Both the position numbers and the translations under genes were made by a program. From Epilithonimonas caeni DSM 17710 (GTDB lineage Bacteria > Bacteroidota > Bacteroidia > Flavobacteriales > Weeksellaceae), in assembly GCF_000426465.1 (NCBI RefSeq), contig NZ_KE384527.1, forward strand, positions 508,535 to 572,534: 64,000 nucleotides of DNA, in the 5' to 3' direction. This document shows, piece after piece, positions 1 through 7,155 of this stretch. The notes under the pieces are model-generated. The model was not told where the DNA came from. It searched no databases and was given only the letters and a program-made list of their open reading frames with translations. Every line of letters begins with the position of its first letter. The stretch's first letter is position 1.

Positions 1-784
1 ATCTCTGATCGCCCTTAAGATCCAGCAAAGCAAATATCTGGAAGCCAGCCTTATTATCGGTGGACTGGTAGAAGAGAATTTTGTAAAAAAGGACAAGAGA
101 ATGTCACGTGGTGTAAAACAGGAAAATTTACACGTCCTGCGAATGAACGCGATGCCATCGATCCTGATAGAAACCGGTTTTGTCAACAATTACGATGATG
201 CCCATTACATATCTACAGAAGAAGGCCAGCAAGCTATCGCGGAAAGTATTTATAATGCCATAGTAAGTTATAAAAAACTCGTTGACCGGAATGTGAAAGA
301 ACCTGAGCCTGAAAAACCTGTAGAACAGCCTCTGAAAAATGATTTCAGAATATTACTGATGAGCACACCTAATAAATATACCAGCGAAGACCCTGCTTTG
401 AAAGGTTTGAAATACATCCTGCCTATCAAAGAAAATGGATTCTACAAGTATTATTATGGAACTACAAACTATGCCTCTGTAAGAGATACCAATCTGAAAA
501 CAGCCAAAGATGCGGGATTCCGTAATTCCATGGCGATCAGTTTTGTACCAAATCAGGCTTTGGGAATGGGTTATTATACTATAGAGGTCTATGCAGGAAA
601 AGACAAGCTGGATTCCAAATCCCCTATTATGAAAACCCTTCCTGATATGGTAAGAAACAAAGAAAACGGAGTCTTCTACTATACCAGCGGAAAATATAGA
701 ACACTGGAAGAAGCAGTCAACGCACAAAAAGAATTGGAAAGCAAAGGAATCACGAACACCGTGATCGAAAAAAAATTGAAATAG
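1..784 (+). CDS. N-acetylmuramoyl-L-alanine amidase (Amidase_3), 5' truncated by window edge
   Basis: The reading frame is open from base 2, so the true start lies outside the window. The visible part carries the C-terminal half of an Amidase_3 zinc amidase: NLHVLRMNAMPSILIETGFVNN fits the conserved beta-strand with the catalytic Glu (ILIETGF). In this family the enzyme cuts the bond between MurNAc and the stem-peptide L-Ala in peptidoglycan, in the periplasm. After a Glu/Pro-rich linker (KEPEPEKPVEQP) there is a roughly 140-residue tail with SPOR-like character (YYTIEVYAGKDKL, FYYTSGKYRTLEEAVNAQKELESKGI), which would suit a septal, denuded-glycan-binding amidase. The SPOR assignment is an inference from the pattern; the amidase call is firm. 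Confidence 0.85.
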   Translation, partial: SLIALKIQQSKYLEASLIIGGLVEENFVKKDKRMSRGVKQENLHVLRMNAMPSILIETGFVNNYDDAHYISTEEGQQAIAESIYNAIVSYKKLVDRNVKEPEPEKPVEQPLKNDFRILLMSTPNKYTSEDPALKGLKYILPIKENGFYKYYYGTTNYASVRDTNLKTAKDAGFRNSMAISFVPNQALGMGYYTIEVYAGKDKLDSKSPIMKTLPDMVRNKENGVFYYTSGKYRTLEEAVNAQKELESKGITNTVIEKKLK

Positions 785-793
785 ACAAAATCA

Positions 794-825
794 TTTGCTA
801 AAAAAGTATAAAGTATCTACTTTTG
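794..825 (+). promoter_or_regulatory. Bacteroidota-type promoter of the first tRNA-Glu
   Basis: TTTG at 794-797, 20 bp spacer, then TACTTTTG at 818-825. This matches the sigma-ABfr consensus TTTG/TAnnTTTG and lies 19 nt before the tRNA. Confidence 0.7.
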
Positions 826-844
826 CAGTCCATAAAACCCAAAC

Positions 845-916
845 GGCCTATTCGTCTAGTGGTTAGGACTCAAGATTTTCTTTCTTGCAACAGCGGTTCG
901 ATTCCCCTATAGGCTA
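845..916 (+). tRNA. tRNA-Glu (TTC), divergent copy
   Basis: A 72-nt cloverleaf: acceptor GGCCTAT/ATAGGCT (first pair G-U), D-stem GTCT/GGAC, anticodon stem CAAGA/TCTTG with loop TTTTCTT (anticodon TTC), T-loop TTCGATT. The T-stem AGCGG/CCCCT has a central C-C mismatch, unlike the two identical tRNA-Glu genes downstream. It has its own good promoter, so it is probably expressed, but its function is less certain than that of the other two. Confidence 0.8.
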
Positions 917-1003
917 CAATTAAAATCTAAAATGAAAGCTATTTTAAAATAGTTTTCATTTTTTTTATCTGAGAATCACAATTAAAAAAACATAAAAAAA
1001 CAT

Positions 1004-1033
1004 TTTGAATTTTAAAAAATATCTATATTTTTG
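1004..1033 (+). promoter_or_regulatory. Upstream promoter candidate for rpsT
   Basis: TTTG at 1004-1007, 18 bp spacer, TATTTTTG at 1026-1033. Transcription from here would give rpsT a leader of about 145 nt that contains the hairpin ATTCAAAA-ATGA-TTTTGAAT near 1074-1093. Confidence 0.55.
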
Positions 1034-1136
1034 CACCGCCTTAGAGGAGAAAGAAGGATATTAATCTTAATCATTCAAAAATGATTTTGAATCAAAGTAA
1101 CTTCCAGGCAAAATAAAATTTAATTTTAAAAAAAAG

Positions 1137-1167
1137 TTTGCAAATTAAAAAATAGTTTTTATCTTTG
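1137..1167 (+). promoter_or_regulatory. Proximal rpsT promoter
   Basis: TTTG at 1137-1140, 19 bp spacer, TATCTTTG at 1160-1167, followed 18 nt later by the rpsT ATG. It is a near-perfect match to the Bacteroidota consensus. Confidence 0.75.
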
Positions 1168-1185
1168 CACCCACATTTGAACGAT

Positions 1186-1440
1186 ATGGCAAATCATAAA
1201 TCAGCATTAAAGAGAATTAGACAAAACGAAGTAAGAAGACTTCGTAACAGATACTACCACAAGACTGCAAGAACAGCTTTGAAAGCGTTGAGAAACGAAG
1301 AAAACAAGTCAGCAGCAGTTGAGCAATTACCTAAAGTTATCTCTTTGTTGGATAAATTGGCAAAGAAGAACATTATTCATAAGAATAAAGCTTCTAACTT
1401 AAAAAGTAAATTAACTAAACACGTCAATAGTTTAGCTTAA
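1186..1440 (+). CDS. rpsT: 30S ribosomal protein S20
   Basis: An 84-residue, Lys/Arg-rich protein that opens MANHKSALKRIRQNE, the typical S20 N-terminus. S20 binds 16S rRNA early in 30S assembly and sits in the body of the small subunit. The frame is open 21 nt further upstream, but the upstream Met would precede the conserved start and would lie close to the promoter, so ATG 1186 is chosen. Length is normal for the family (about 84-88). The gene stands alone between tRNA-Glu genes with two tandem promoter candidates in front of it. Confidence 0.97.
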   Translation: MANHKSALKRIRQNEVRRLRNRYYHKTARTALKALRNEENKSAAVEQLPKVISLLDKLAKKNIIHKNKASNLKSKLTKHVNSLA

Positions 1441-1450
1441 TATAAAGCTT

Positions 1451-1522
1451 GGCCCGTTCGTCTATCGGTTAGGACCTCAGGTTTTCATCCTGGTAAGAGG
1501 GGTTCGATTCCCCTACGGGCTA
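1451..1522 (+). tRNA. tRNA-Glu (TTC)
   Basis: A 72-nt cloverleaf with acceptor GGCCCGT/ACGGGCT, anticodon loop TTTTCAT (TTC) and a fully paired T-stem AGGGG/CCCCT. It begins 10 nt after the rpsT stop and is identical in sequence to the copy at 1627. Confidence 0.95.
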
Positions 1523-1525
1523 CTA

Positions 1526-1562
1526 AAATACCTTCATTAATTTTTCTGGAGGTATTTTTTTT
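1526..1562 (+). terminator. Terminator after rpsT and tRNA-Glu
   Basis: AAATACCT at 1526-1533 pairs with AGGTATTT at 1550-1557, and a T run continues to 1562. Confidence 0.7.
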
Positions 1563-1626
1563 AAACATTTTAGATCTGTGTTTCTCATTCAGAATAATAC
1601 AGATAAACAATAGAAAAATTAAACTA

Positions 1627-1698
1627 GGCCCGTTCGTCTATCGGTTAGGACCTCAGGTTTTCATCCTGGTAAGAGGGGTTCGATTCCCCTACGGGCTA
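1627..1698 (+). tRNA. tRNA-Glu (TTC), second identical copy
   Basis: Same 72-nt sequence as 1451-1522, with all stems paired and anticodon TTC. It is separated from that copy by a terminator and about 65 nt, which suggests a local duplication of the tRNA-plus-terminator unit. Confidence 0.95.
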
Positions 1699-1701
1699 CT
1701 T

Positions 1702-1737
1702 AATTACCTTCAGAAATTTCTGAAGGTAATTTTTTTT
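1702..1737 (+). terminator. Strong terminator after tRNA-Glu
   Basis: AATTACCTTCAGAA (1702-1715) and its complement ending at 1731 form a near-perfect hairpin followed by a run of T. Confidence 0.85.
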
Positions 1738-1802
1738 GTCTAAAATATTCATCGATTCAATTTTATATTCATCTATAAAATATTTCTATACATCTATTTT
1801 AT

Positions 1803-1832
1803 TTTGATTAATTACAGAGATTCTTACCTTTG
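1803..1832 (+). promoter_or_regulatory. Promoter of the 1847 membrane protein gene
   Basis: TTTG at 1803-1806, 18 bp spacer, TACCTTTG at 1825-1832, 14 nt before the ATG. Confidence 0.7.
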
Positions 1833-1846
1833 ACAAAAAAATACAT

Positions 1847-2467
1847 ATGTACATTATTATTTCTGTTGCACTGGTCTTACTGACTTTATTTCTAATCAAT
1901 TCAAAATTATTCGATGGACTGCGAACAAGAAAAACCAGAAGTTTCGAATTTTTCATTTCCTTGATCTCAACCTTTACCGGATTCTTTATTGCACTTAGTC
2001 TTAACACTATCTTATCGGACATTAATCAAAAGAAGAATCTGGTCAAGCTTTTGGACGCTACCAATCTTGCTCTGGAAAACAATGTAATGAAAACACAAGG
2101 CATGTACCTGAACGCTGCCAAGAAAGGTGCAGATATTTCAGAAATCATTCAATATGCGCCTTTAGAAATTCCAAAATTGTATAGCAATCTTGAAACTAAC
2201 TCACTTGTAAGCGATTATTTTTTATCAAACGCATTTCAGGCATACATTTTGTGTAACGACAATCTGCAAACTTTTGTAAAAAGTGCTAATGCGACCAATG
2301 CTTCTTCTGAAAAGAAAACGCTCATATTAGAAAAATATTTGGCTTATCTTAATTTGGCAAAGCAAGTGAATACTTTAGAAATTAGAAGATTGAACGGCGA
2401 TATTTCTCAATCCGATGAAGACCAAGAGTTGCAAAAATTAACAAAACAGATTATCAACAATCAATAA
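1847..2467 (+). CDS. Two-helix membrane protein of unknown function
   Basis: 206 residues. Residues 1-18 form one hydrophobic helix and about 33-55 (FFISLISTFTGFFIALSL) a second; the basic stretch between them (RTRKTR) suggests a cytoplasmic loop. The rest is soluble, helical and polar (QKKNLVKLLDATNLALENN). No family was recognised. It is 4 nt from the next gene, a lipoprotein, and shares its promoter, so the two probably act together at the envelope. That pairing is inference from spacing only. Confidence 0.7.
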   Translation: MYIIISVALVLLTLFLINSKLFDGLRTRKTRSFEFFISLISTFTGFFIALSLNTILSDINQKKNLVKLLDATNLALENNVMKTQGMYLNAAKKGADISEIIQYAPLEIPKLYSNLETNSLVSDYFLSNAFQAYILCNDNLQTFVKSANATNASSEKKTLILEKYLAYLNLAKQVNTLEIRRLNGDISQSDEDQELQKLTKQIINNQ

Positions 2468-2471
2468 TACA

Positions 2472-3074
2472 ATGAAAAAAACACTTTTAACATTGGCTTT
2501 AGCAGGAATTGTTCTAACGGCCAACAGTTGTAAAAAAAATGATGATTCTACAGCCAAGATAGATTTCACACAGTCTTATGAAGATGCTGCACTGGCGTTG
2601 TCTACTGCCCAGAAAAACTACGAAGCCGCGCTGGCAACAAACGATCCTGTAAAAATAGAAGCCGCGAAGAAAGAATTGCAAGCTGCCCAGGAAAAATATG
2701 TTGAATCCAAGAAAGTTTATATTGCAGAAGGAGGAACCGTAAACTCCGAATACGAAAACTATCTGACCACTTCTACTAAAGTATTGGGAGCGACAGCTTC
2801 TGAAGCGATAAAAAATGTTGCGAAAGGTTCTGACAGCATCATCAGCGGAGCAGTTTCAAATGCTGTAGAAAACAGAGCTGCTGAAGTTAAAAATAAACTT
2901 GATGCTGAAAAGGCAAAGATCACTGAAGAAACTAAGAAAACAGTGGATGATGTAAAAGCTTCTGCCAACAAAACCAAAGAAGATTTCAAAAGATCGGCTG
3001 ACGAAACCAAAAAATCGGCGAATGAAGAAATCGACAAAGCTAAAAAGAGTCTGAATGATCTTTTAGGAAAATAA
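2472..3074 (+). CDS. Helical lipoprotein with Ala/Lys/Glu-rich repeats
   Basis: 200 residues. The N-terminus MKKTLLTLALAGIVLTANSC is a lipoprotein signal with the lipobox cysteine at residue 20. The mature part is almost entirely predicted helix. Residues 125-195 are irregular 11-mer-like repeats rich in Ala, Lys, Glu and Asp (KITEETKKTVDDVKASANK), resembling LEA or apolipoprotein-type amphipathic helices. Such proteins may bind membranes or buffer the periplasm, but no specific function can be assigned. It is the second gene of a two-gene unit and is followed by a strong terminator. Confidence 0.8.
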   Translation: MKKTLLTLALAGIVLTANSCKKNDDSTAKIDFTQSYEDAALALSTAQKNYEAALATNDPVKIEAAKKELQAAQEKYVESKKVYIAEGGTVNSEYENYLTTSTKVLGATASEAIKNVAKGSDSIISGAVSNAVENRAAEVKNKLDAEKAKITEETKKTVDDVKASANKTKEDFKRSADETKKSANEEIDKAKKSLNDLLGK

Positions 3075-3103
3075 TTACACTTAATCCTTATACTATATTT
3101 CAA

Positions 3104-3133
3104 AAAATCCCCGGAAATTTCCGGGGATTTTTT
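3104..3133 (+). terminator. Terminator after the lipoprotein gene
   Basis: AATCCCCGGAAA and TTTCCGGGGATT form a perfect GC-rich palindrome followed by TTTTTT. Confidence 0.9.
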
Positions 3134-3159
3134 ACTTTTACATTAATTATCCGAAAGCT

Positions 3160-3567
3160 ATGAAAATCCTCATCCTAAATGGCCCGAACCTCAATCTCCT
3201 TGGAACCCGCGAACCCGAAATATACGGCTCTGTCTCTATGGAGGATTATCTGAACTATTTGAAAAATGAATTCTCTTCAGATGATATTTCTTATTATCAG
3301 TCCAATATAGAAGGCGAATTGATCAACCGTTTACAAGAAGATAATTTCGAAGCTTTGATCATCAACCCTGGTGCTTTTACGCATTATTCTTACGCCATTT
3401 CGGATTGTCTTAAGAATATCAACAAACCTAAAGTTGAAGTTCATATCAGCAATATCTACAAGCGTGAAGAATTCCGGAAAAAATCTGTGACCGCGGAAAG
3501 TTGCGATGCGGTGATTTCCGGGTTTGGGATGAAGGGCTATAAATTGGCAATTCAGAGTTTTAAGTAG
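3160..3567 (+). CDS. aroQ: 3-dehydroquinate dehydratase, type II
   Basis: 135 residues, short for the family (about 140-150) but complete. It converts 3-dehydroquinate to 3-dehydroshikimate in the shikimate pathway, as a dodecamer in the cytosol. Visible motifs: NGPNLNLLG at 7-15 with the active lid following (GTREPEIYG), NPGAFTHYS at 69-77 with the catalytic His, VEVHISN at 92-98 and the substrate-binding REEFR at about 102-106. The usual NPGAYTHTS is here NPGAFTHYS. It is monocistronic and faces a convergent lipoprotein gene across a bidirectional terminator. Confidence 0.96.
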   Translation: MKILILNGPNLNLLGTREPEIYGSVSMEDYLNYLKNEFSSDDISYYQSNIEGELINRLQEDNFEALIINPGAFTHYSYAISDCLKNINKPKVEVHISNIYKREEFRKKSVTAESCDAVISGFGMKGYKLAIQSFK

Positions 3568-3612
3568 AAGTGGATATTGAGTTTAGAAATAGATAAAAAT
3601 ATCTTAAATAAA

Positions 3613-3638
3613 AAAAGAATCTCAATCGAGATTCTTTT
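3613..3638. terminator. Bidirectional terminator between aroQ and the minus-strand cluster
   Basis: AAAAGAATCTC-AATC-GAGATTCTTTT: an 11-bp perfect stem with T runs on both strands. Confidence 0.85.
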
Positions 3639-3641
3639 CGC

Positions 3642-4139
3642 TTATTCTATTTTCACAAAGAATTTTCCTACAGGCGTTCCATCCGCCATATTGCTTTTAG
3701 CTAATATCAGCCAATATTCTCCTTTCTGTTCCGTATCATATTCAATCGTTTGAGAAAATGGGCCATCAAATGTATTATCCGGCATTCTGATTTGATTGAA
3801 TCTAATATTCATCGGCTTTTCAGGTTTCAGATAACCTTTGATCTTGGTTTGATCCAGGTTTTCTAATCTCAAAATGATCTGGTCATTTGGATTTGTGATT
3901 TCCAAATTCAGTCGGATCGGCATTTTAGAAGCATCGACTGTGACGATATTCTGATTCGATTCTTTTTCGGTTTTCAGAATTGTTGAAAGTGAATCTACCG
4001 GTTTTTCAATCGTGGTAACCGTATCTACTTTTTGGTCTTTGATTTCCGGCTCTTTTTTACAAGCGACCAAAAACAATGGAACTAATGCCAAATATTTTAA
4101 ATTATTTACTTTTTTGCTTTTCGATATTGATCGTTTCAT
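3642..4139 (-). CDS. Small lipoprotein of unknown function
   Basis: 165 residues. After an unusually basic N-terminus (MKRSISKSKKVNNLKY) comes a short hydrophobic stretch ending in the lipobox LVAC, so it is probably lipid-anchored. The mature part contains a beta-rich module (IRLNLEITNPNDQIILRLENL, broken by charged turns) that could be an immunoglobulin-like fold; no family was recognised. Its start overlaps the 3' end of the DUF4173-like gene by 38 nt, indicating translational coupling in the same operon. A later non-ATG start is possible, but none would restore a better signal peptide. Confidence 0.7.
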   Translation of the reverse strand: MKRSISKSKKVNNLKYLALVPLFLVACKKEPEIKDQKVDTVTTIEKPVDSLSTILKTEKESNQNIVTVDASKMPIRLNLEITNPNDQIILRLENLDQTKIKGYLKPEKPMNIRFNQIRMPDNTFDGPFSQTIEYDTEQKGEYWLILAKSNMADGTPVGKFFVKIE

Positions 4140-5493
4140 AATATAAAATTTTTGAGAGAAATGTTTCTTTCTGATAAGATTCTATTCTTTCTTTCAGCAG
4201 ATTTTTTATTTCGGGGTTTTCAGTTTTTTCGGCGTAATCCAACAATATTCGTTCGTTATAATTGATGGACACCAAGTGATACTTGTCCGCAAAATCTTTT
4301 CTTTCAATATTATTAGACGTGATAATTCCACCCCAATTGATGTAACTGCAAACCAAAATCAAGCCATAACAAGCCCAAAACATTTTGTTGAAAAGGAAAG
4401 CATTGGTCTTCTTTTTCTGGATTTTGATGAAGGTGAAGATCAAACCGACCAAAGCCATTGCCAGGAAAGCATAAACACCCAAACGTTTGTATGTCAAACC
4501 ATAGCTGATGATATATTCTGAGTTTTTGAACGAAGCAGAAATTACCAAAACAGCATTCAGAACAATCCAAATCATGGCAGAAATTTTCAAACATCTTGCT
4601 TTATCATCAAAATTAAATCCTCTTTTGAAATAAAATAAAATCACCAGGATCGCCATTATTATTGACACAATTACAGCATTGACACGTTCGTGCGTTTCTG
4701 CGCTCAAACCGTTAGCCGACCTAGTAACTTCGAAAAATTGTTCGTAATTGTATGTCCCAATGAAAACCAAAAGCAAAATATTAAGTGCAGAAAAAGAAAT
4801 CAATCCACTGGTTCTTTCGGAGTCGATGTCAAGGAAAGAAAATGTTGGTTTATCAATTTTTACCAATCCTGAAAAATCATCGTTCAAATAATGATTCTGT
4901 TTAAATATAAATCTTTCCACTCCAAAATTCCAGAAAATAAAGCCAATGTAAAATCCGATAATTGTAAGAACGACAAATGTCAAAGGCTGAAATTCAAGTT
5001 CGGAATCCTTGAACAGATTTGCAAAATGATCACTACCTTGCGCATAAATGAAAAAGAAAATCGTGATAAAAAAAGCAGGTATGAGAATAATAGCGATGAG
5101 TTTTTTGGCAAAACTTCTCTCTTTGGATTTTCCATACCATTGCTCTATGTTGAAAACTCTTACCAGGAATGTGAAGAGATTCAACAATAGAACTTCAATA
5201 TATAGAAATGGTTTTAGTTTCGGATATGTTCCTTTGAACCTCAGCAAAAATACAGACACAAAAACAGCGACAAACGAAATTGTATCGCCAAACCAGGCAA
5301 AAGCCAATGATGAAAAAATGGAAGTCACAAAAAGTGTGAGAAAAGTTTTATTTTTGAATTCAGGTTTAGTTTGGGTAAAGGTTAAAATGCTCAAAAAGAC
5401 CCCAAAAATCCCGAGGTTGAGGGCAATATATTCTTTGTAAAATAGAATGATAACTGCCAAAACTGTGATGAAAATTAAATGCTGTTTTTTCAT
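4102..5493 (-). CDS. DUF4173/DUF4153-like multi-pass membrane protein
   Basis: 463 residues with about ten to eleven hydrophobic helices spread over residues 1-405, and a charged cytosolic tail. The pattern around RTSGLISFSALNILLLVFIG and SAETHERVNAVIVSIIMA resembles the DUF4173/DUF4153 integral membrane family, whose biochemical role is unknown. It lies 9 nt after the metallophosphoesterase stop and overlaps the following lipoprotein gene, so the three form an operon. The family name is from memory of the pattern and not from a search. Confidence 0.75.
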   Translation of the reverse strand: MKKQHLIFITVLAVIILFYKEYIALNLGIFGVFLSILTFTQTKPEFKNKTFLTLFVTSIFSSLAFAWFGDTISFVAVFVSVFLLRFKGTYPKLKPFLYIEVLLLNLFTFLVRVFNIEQWYGKSKERSFAKKLIAIILIPAFFITIFFFIYAQGSDHFANLFKDSELEFQPLTFVVLTIIGFYIGFIFWNFGVERFIFKQNHYLNDDFSGLVKIDKPTFSFLDIDSERTSGLISFSALNILLLVFIGTYNYEQFFEVTRSANGLSAETHERVNAVIVSIIMAILVILFYFKRGFNFDDKARCLKISAMIWIVLNAVLVISASFKNSEYIISYGLTYKRLGVYAFLAMALVGLIFTFIKIQKKKTNAFLFNKMFWACYGLILVCSYINWGGIITSNNIERKDFADKYHLVSINYNERILLDYAEKTENPEIKNLLKERIESYQKETFLSKILYYETINIEKQKSK

Positions 5494-5502
5494 AATATTA
5501 TT

Positions 5503-6339
5503 TTAAATTGATTTCAAAGTAAAAAGTGTAATCTCCGGTCTGCAATTCAACCGGACCTGATAAGAATGTCCCAAAGCCCGATTGATATAGAGCATTCGCC
5601 CGTCTTCCAAATCGATGATGCCAGAAGTGTACTTCCTGTTTTTCACGGGCAAAATCATAGGTGGAAGAAAAGGCGGTTTGCATTGCCCGCCGTGTGTATG
5701 TCCCGAAAGAATCCAACCCTGATAATTGTTCCATACATCCAGATCACAGACATCAGGATTGTGGCAAAGCACAAGATTCGCTTCATCCGGATCAATGGTT
5801 TTTGTTAATTTCTCAGGATGAAAATTGGTTCCCCACAATTCTTCAAAACCGAAAATATTAAGACTGGAAATATCTGCTTTTTCATCGCGAAGCAATTGAA
5901 TTTTGGAATCGGCTAGAATTTTTGAAACTTCATCGGCAACATATTCTTCTCTCCATTCTGCACCATAATCGTGATTGCCTAGAATTGCAACCGTTCCCAA
6001 GGTTCCGAGAACAGCTTCTTTCATCACGATTTTTAATTGTTCAAACTGTTCCGGATTATCTTCCCAACAAACGAAATCGCCGGTGTAAACCACAATATCT
6101 GGTTTGTAAGCTTTTGCTTTTTTGAAAGAATCAATCAAATAATTATAATCGAATCTGTTTCCAACGTGCAAATCCGAAATCTGCATCAGAACTTTGTTGT
6201 GAAGCTTTGAAGGCAAATTTTTGATTGGTAAATCTTGCTTGACGAATTCTAACCAAAATGGTTCTATCTGCCAACTATAAAACAATGATAAACCTGCAGT
6301 TGCGAGTAATGATTTGGCTATAAATTTTCTTCTATTCAT
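5503..6339 (-). CDS. Calcineurin-like metallophosphoesterase, YkuE-like
   Basis: 278 residues. All metal-binding signatures of the family are present: SDLH at 55-58, GDFV at 87-90, GNHD at 121-124, CHNPD at 192-196 and GHTHGGQ at 213-219. The N-terminus MNRRKFIAKSLLATAGLSLF has a twin-arginine-like RRKF motif and one hydrophobic helix, so it is exported or membrane-anchored. YkuE-type relatives are periplasmic or surface phosphoesterases that often act on lipid-linked substrates (for example UDP-diacylglucosamine-like); the substrate here is unknown. It is followed 9 nt later by the DUF4173-like gene, and its upstream region carries a palindrome shared with the gene at 7773. Confidence 0.9.
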   Translation of the reverse strand: MNRRKFIAKSLLATAGLSLFYSWQIEPFWLEFVKQDLPIKNLPSKLHNKVLMQISDLHVGNRFDYNYLIDSFKKAKAYKPDIVVYTGDFVCWEDNPEQFEQLKIVMKEAVLGTLGTVAILGNHDYGAEWREEYVADEVSKILADSKIQLLRDEKADISSLNIFGFEELWGTNFHPEKLTKTIDPDEANLVLCHNPDVCDLDVWNNYQGWILSGHTHGGQCKPPFLPPMILPVKNRKYTSGIIDLEDGRMLYINRALGHSYQVRLNCRPEITLFTLKSI

Positions 6340-6356
6340 TTCTTGATTATAAAGTT

Positions 6357-6371
6357 CTTTGAATTACAAAG
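6357..6371. promoter_or_regulatory. Candidate operator palindrome, copy 1
   Basis: CTTTG-AATTA-CAAAG lies 17 nt before the metallophosphoesterase start. On the minus strand the context AACTTTGTAATTCAAAG is identical over 17 nt to the site in front of the 7773 gene. It sits just downstream of the winged-helix regulator gene, its plausible ligand. Confidence 0.45.
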
Positions 6372-6395
6372 TTTATTTTCAAAAAAAATCGGGAT

Positions 6396-6686
6396 TTATC
6401 TTCCCAACAATTTTTCTAGATTATTGATATGTTCTGTGAAAGCATCTCTCCCCTTTTGTGTGACACGATAAGATGTTTTCGGTTTTTTACCAACAAACTC
6501 TTTCTTGATTTCAATATATTCCGCTTTCTCGAGAGCAGAACTGTGGCTTGCAAGGTTTCCGTCGGTGGCGTTCAGAAGGTTTTTCATTTCGGTGAAATCA
6601 ACCCAATCGTTGACCATAAGCACGGACATAATGCCCAATCTTACACGGCTTTCGAATTCTTTGTTGAGTTGATTGATGTTAAGCAT
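6396..6686 (-). CDS. Winged-helix transcriptional regulator (HTH_34 / DUF type)
   Basis: 96 residues, one winged helix-turn-helix domain with no effector domain: RVRLGIMSVLMVNDWVDF followed by the recognition-helix region (FTEMKNLLNATDGNLASHSSALEKAEYIEI) and a wing (KKPKTSYRVTQKGRDAF). This matches the small MarR/PadR-like winged-helix regulators common in Bacteroidota, which are usually encoded next to a membrane protein they control. It lies between the four-helix-bundle gene and the metallophosphoesterase on the minus strand. The palindrome found before both flanking transcription units is its best candidate binding site (inference). Confidence 0.88.
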   Translation of the reverse strand: MLNINQLNKEFESRVRLGIMSVLMVNDWVDFTEMKNLLNATDGNLASHSSALEKAEYIEIKKEFVGKKPKTSYRVTQKGRDAFTEHINNLEKLLGR

Positions 6687-6700
6687 ATTTGGCGAGTTAA

Positions 6701-7114
6701 TCAGTTATTTAGCTGATTAGTTGTTGGTTTATTATTTGGATTATTTTCGTGATAATTTTTAATTGATTTTGCGTATCCATTAATTAATTTACTAACTTCT
6801 TCAGCATGTTGTGTCAGCTTTTCGAAATCATTTAATGAGATATAATTTAGGTCTTTTACTAATATTAAATAATACTTCACTTCTTCTAATGAACCTTTAG
6901 AATGGGAAAGAAAATTAATTTTATTTGCTAAAGTCTTTTTTGTAAATCCTTCAGCAATATTCGCAGGAATAGAAACAGAGGCCCTTCTTATTTGATTAGT
7001 CAACGCATATAATTCATCTTTAGGAAAGATTTTTGTTAAAGAATAAATTTCTAAAACGAATTGATGTGATTTTTGCCAAACCACCAAATCTTGAAAAGAT
7101 AAAACTGTTCCCAT
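6701..7114 (-). CDS. Four-helix bundle protein (23S rRNA intervening-sequence / S23 family)
   Basis: 137 residues with the family signature FQDLVVWQKSHQFVLEIYSLTKIFP, then NQIRRASVSIPANIAEGF and LEEVKYYLILVKDLNYI, forming four amphipathic helices. Members occur inside 23S rRNA intervening sequences in some bacteria and as free genes in many Bacteroidota; their function is not established, though relatives serve as Avd accessory proteins of diversity-generating retroelements. No reverse transcriptase or template repeat is seen nearby. It sits between a membrane protein and a regulator that would otherwise be adjacent, flanked by low-complexity sequence, which suggests insertion. Confidence 0.92.
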   Translation of the reverse strand: MGTVLSFQDLVVWQKSHQFVLEIYSLTKIFPKDELYALTNQIRRASVSIPANIAEGFTKKTLANKINFLSHSKGSLEEVKYYLILVKDLNYISLNDFEKLTQHAEEVSKLINGYAKSIKNYHENNPNNKPTTNQLNN

Positions 7115-7155
7115 AAAAATTTAACCAAGCAACTGACTACTAAAAAACTAAATTA

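Noticed and set aside
6701-7114. Four-helix-bundle gene as Avd of a diversity-generating retroelement
   Set aside because: No reverse transcriptase, template or variable repeats within the window.
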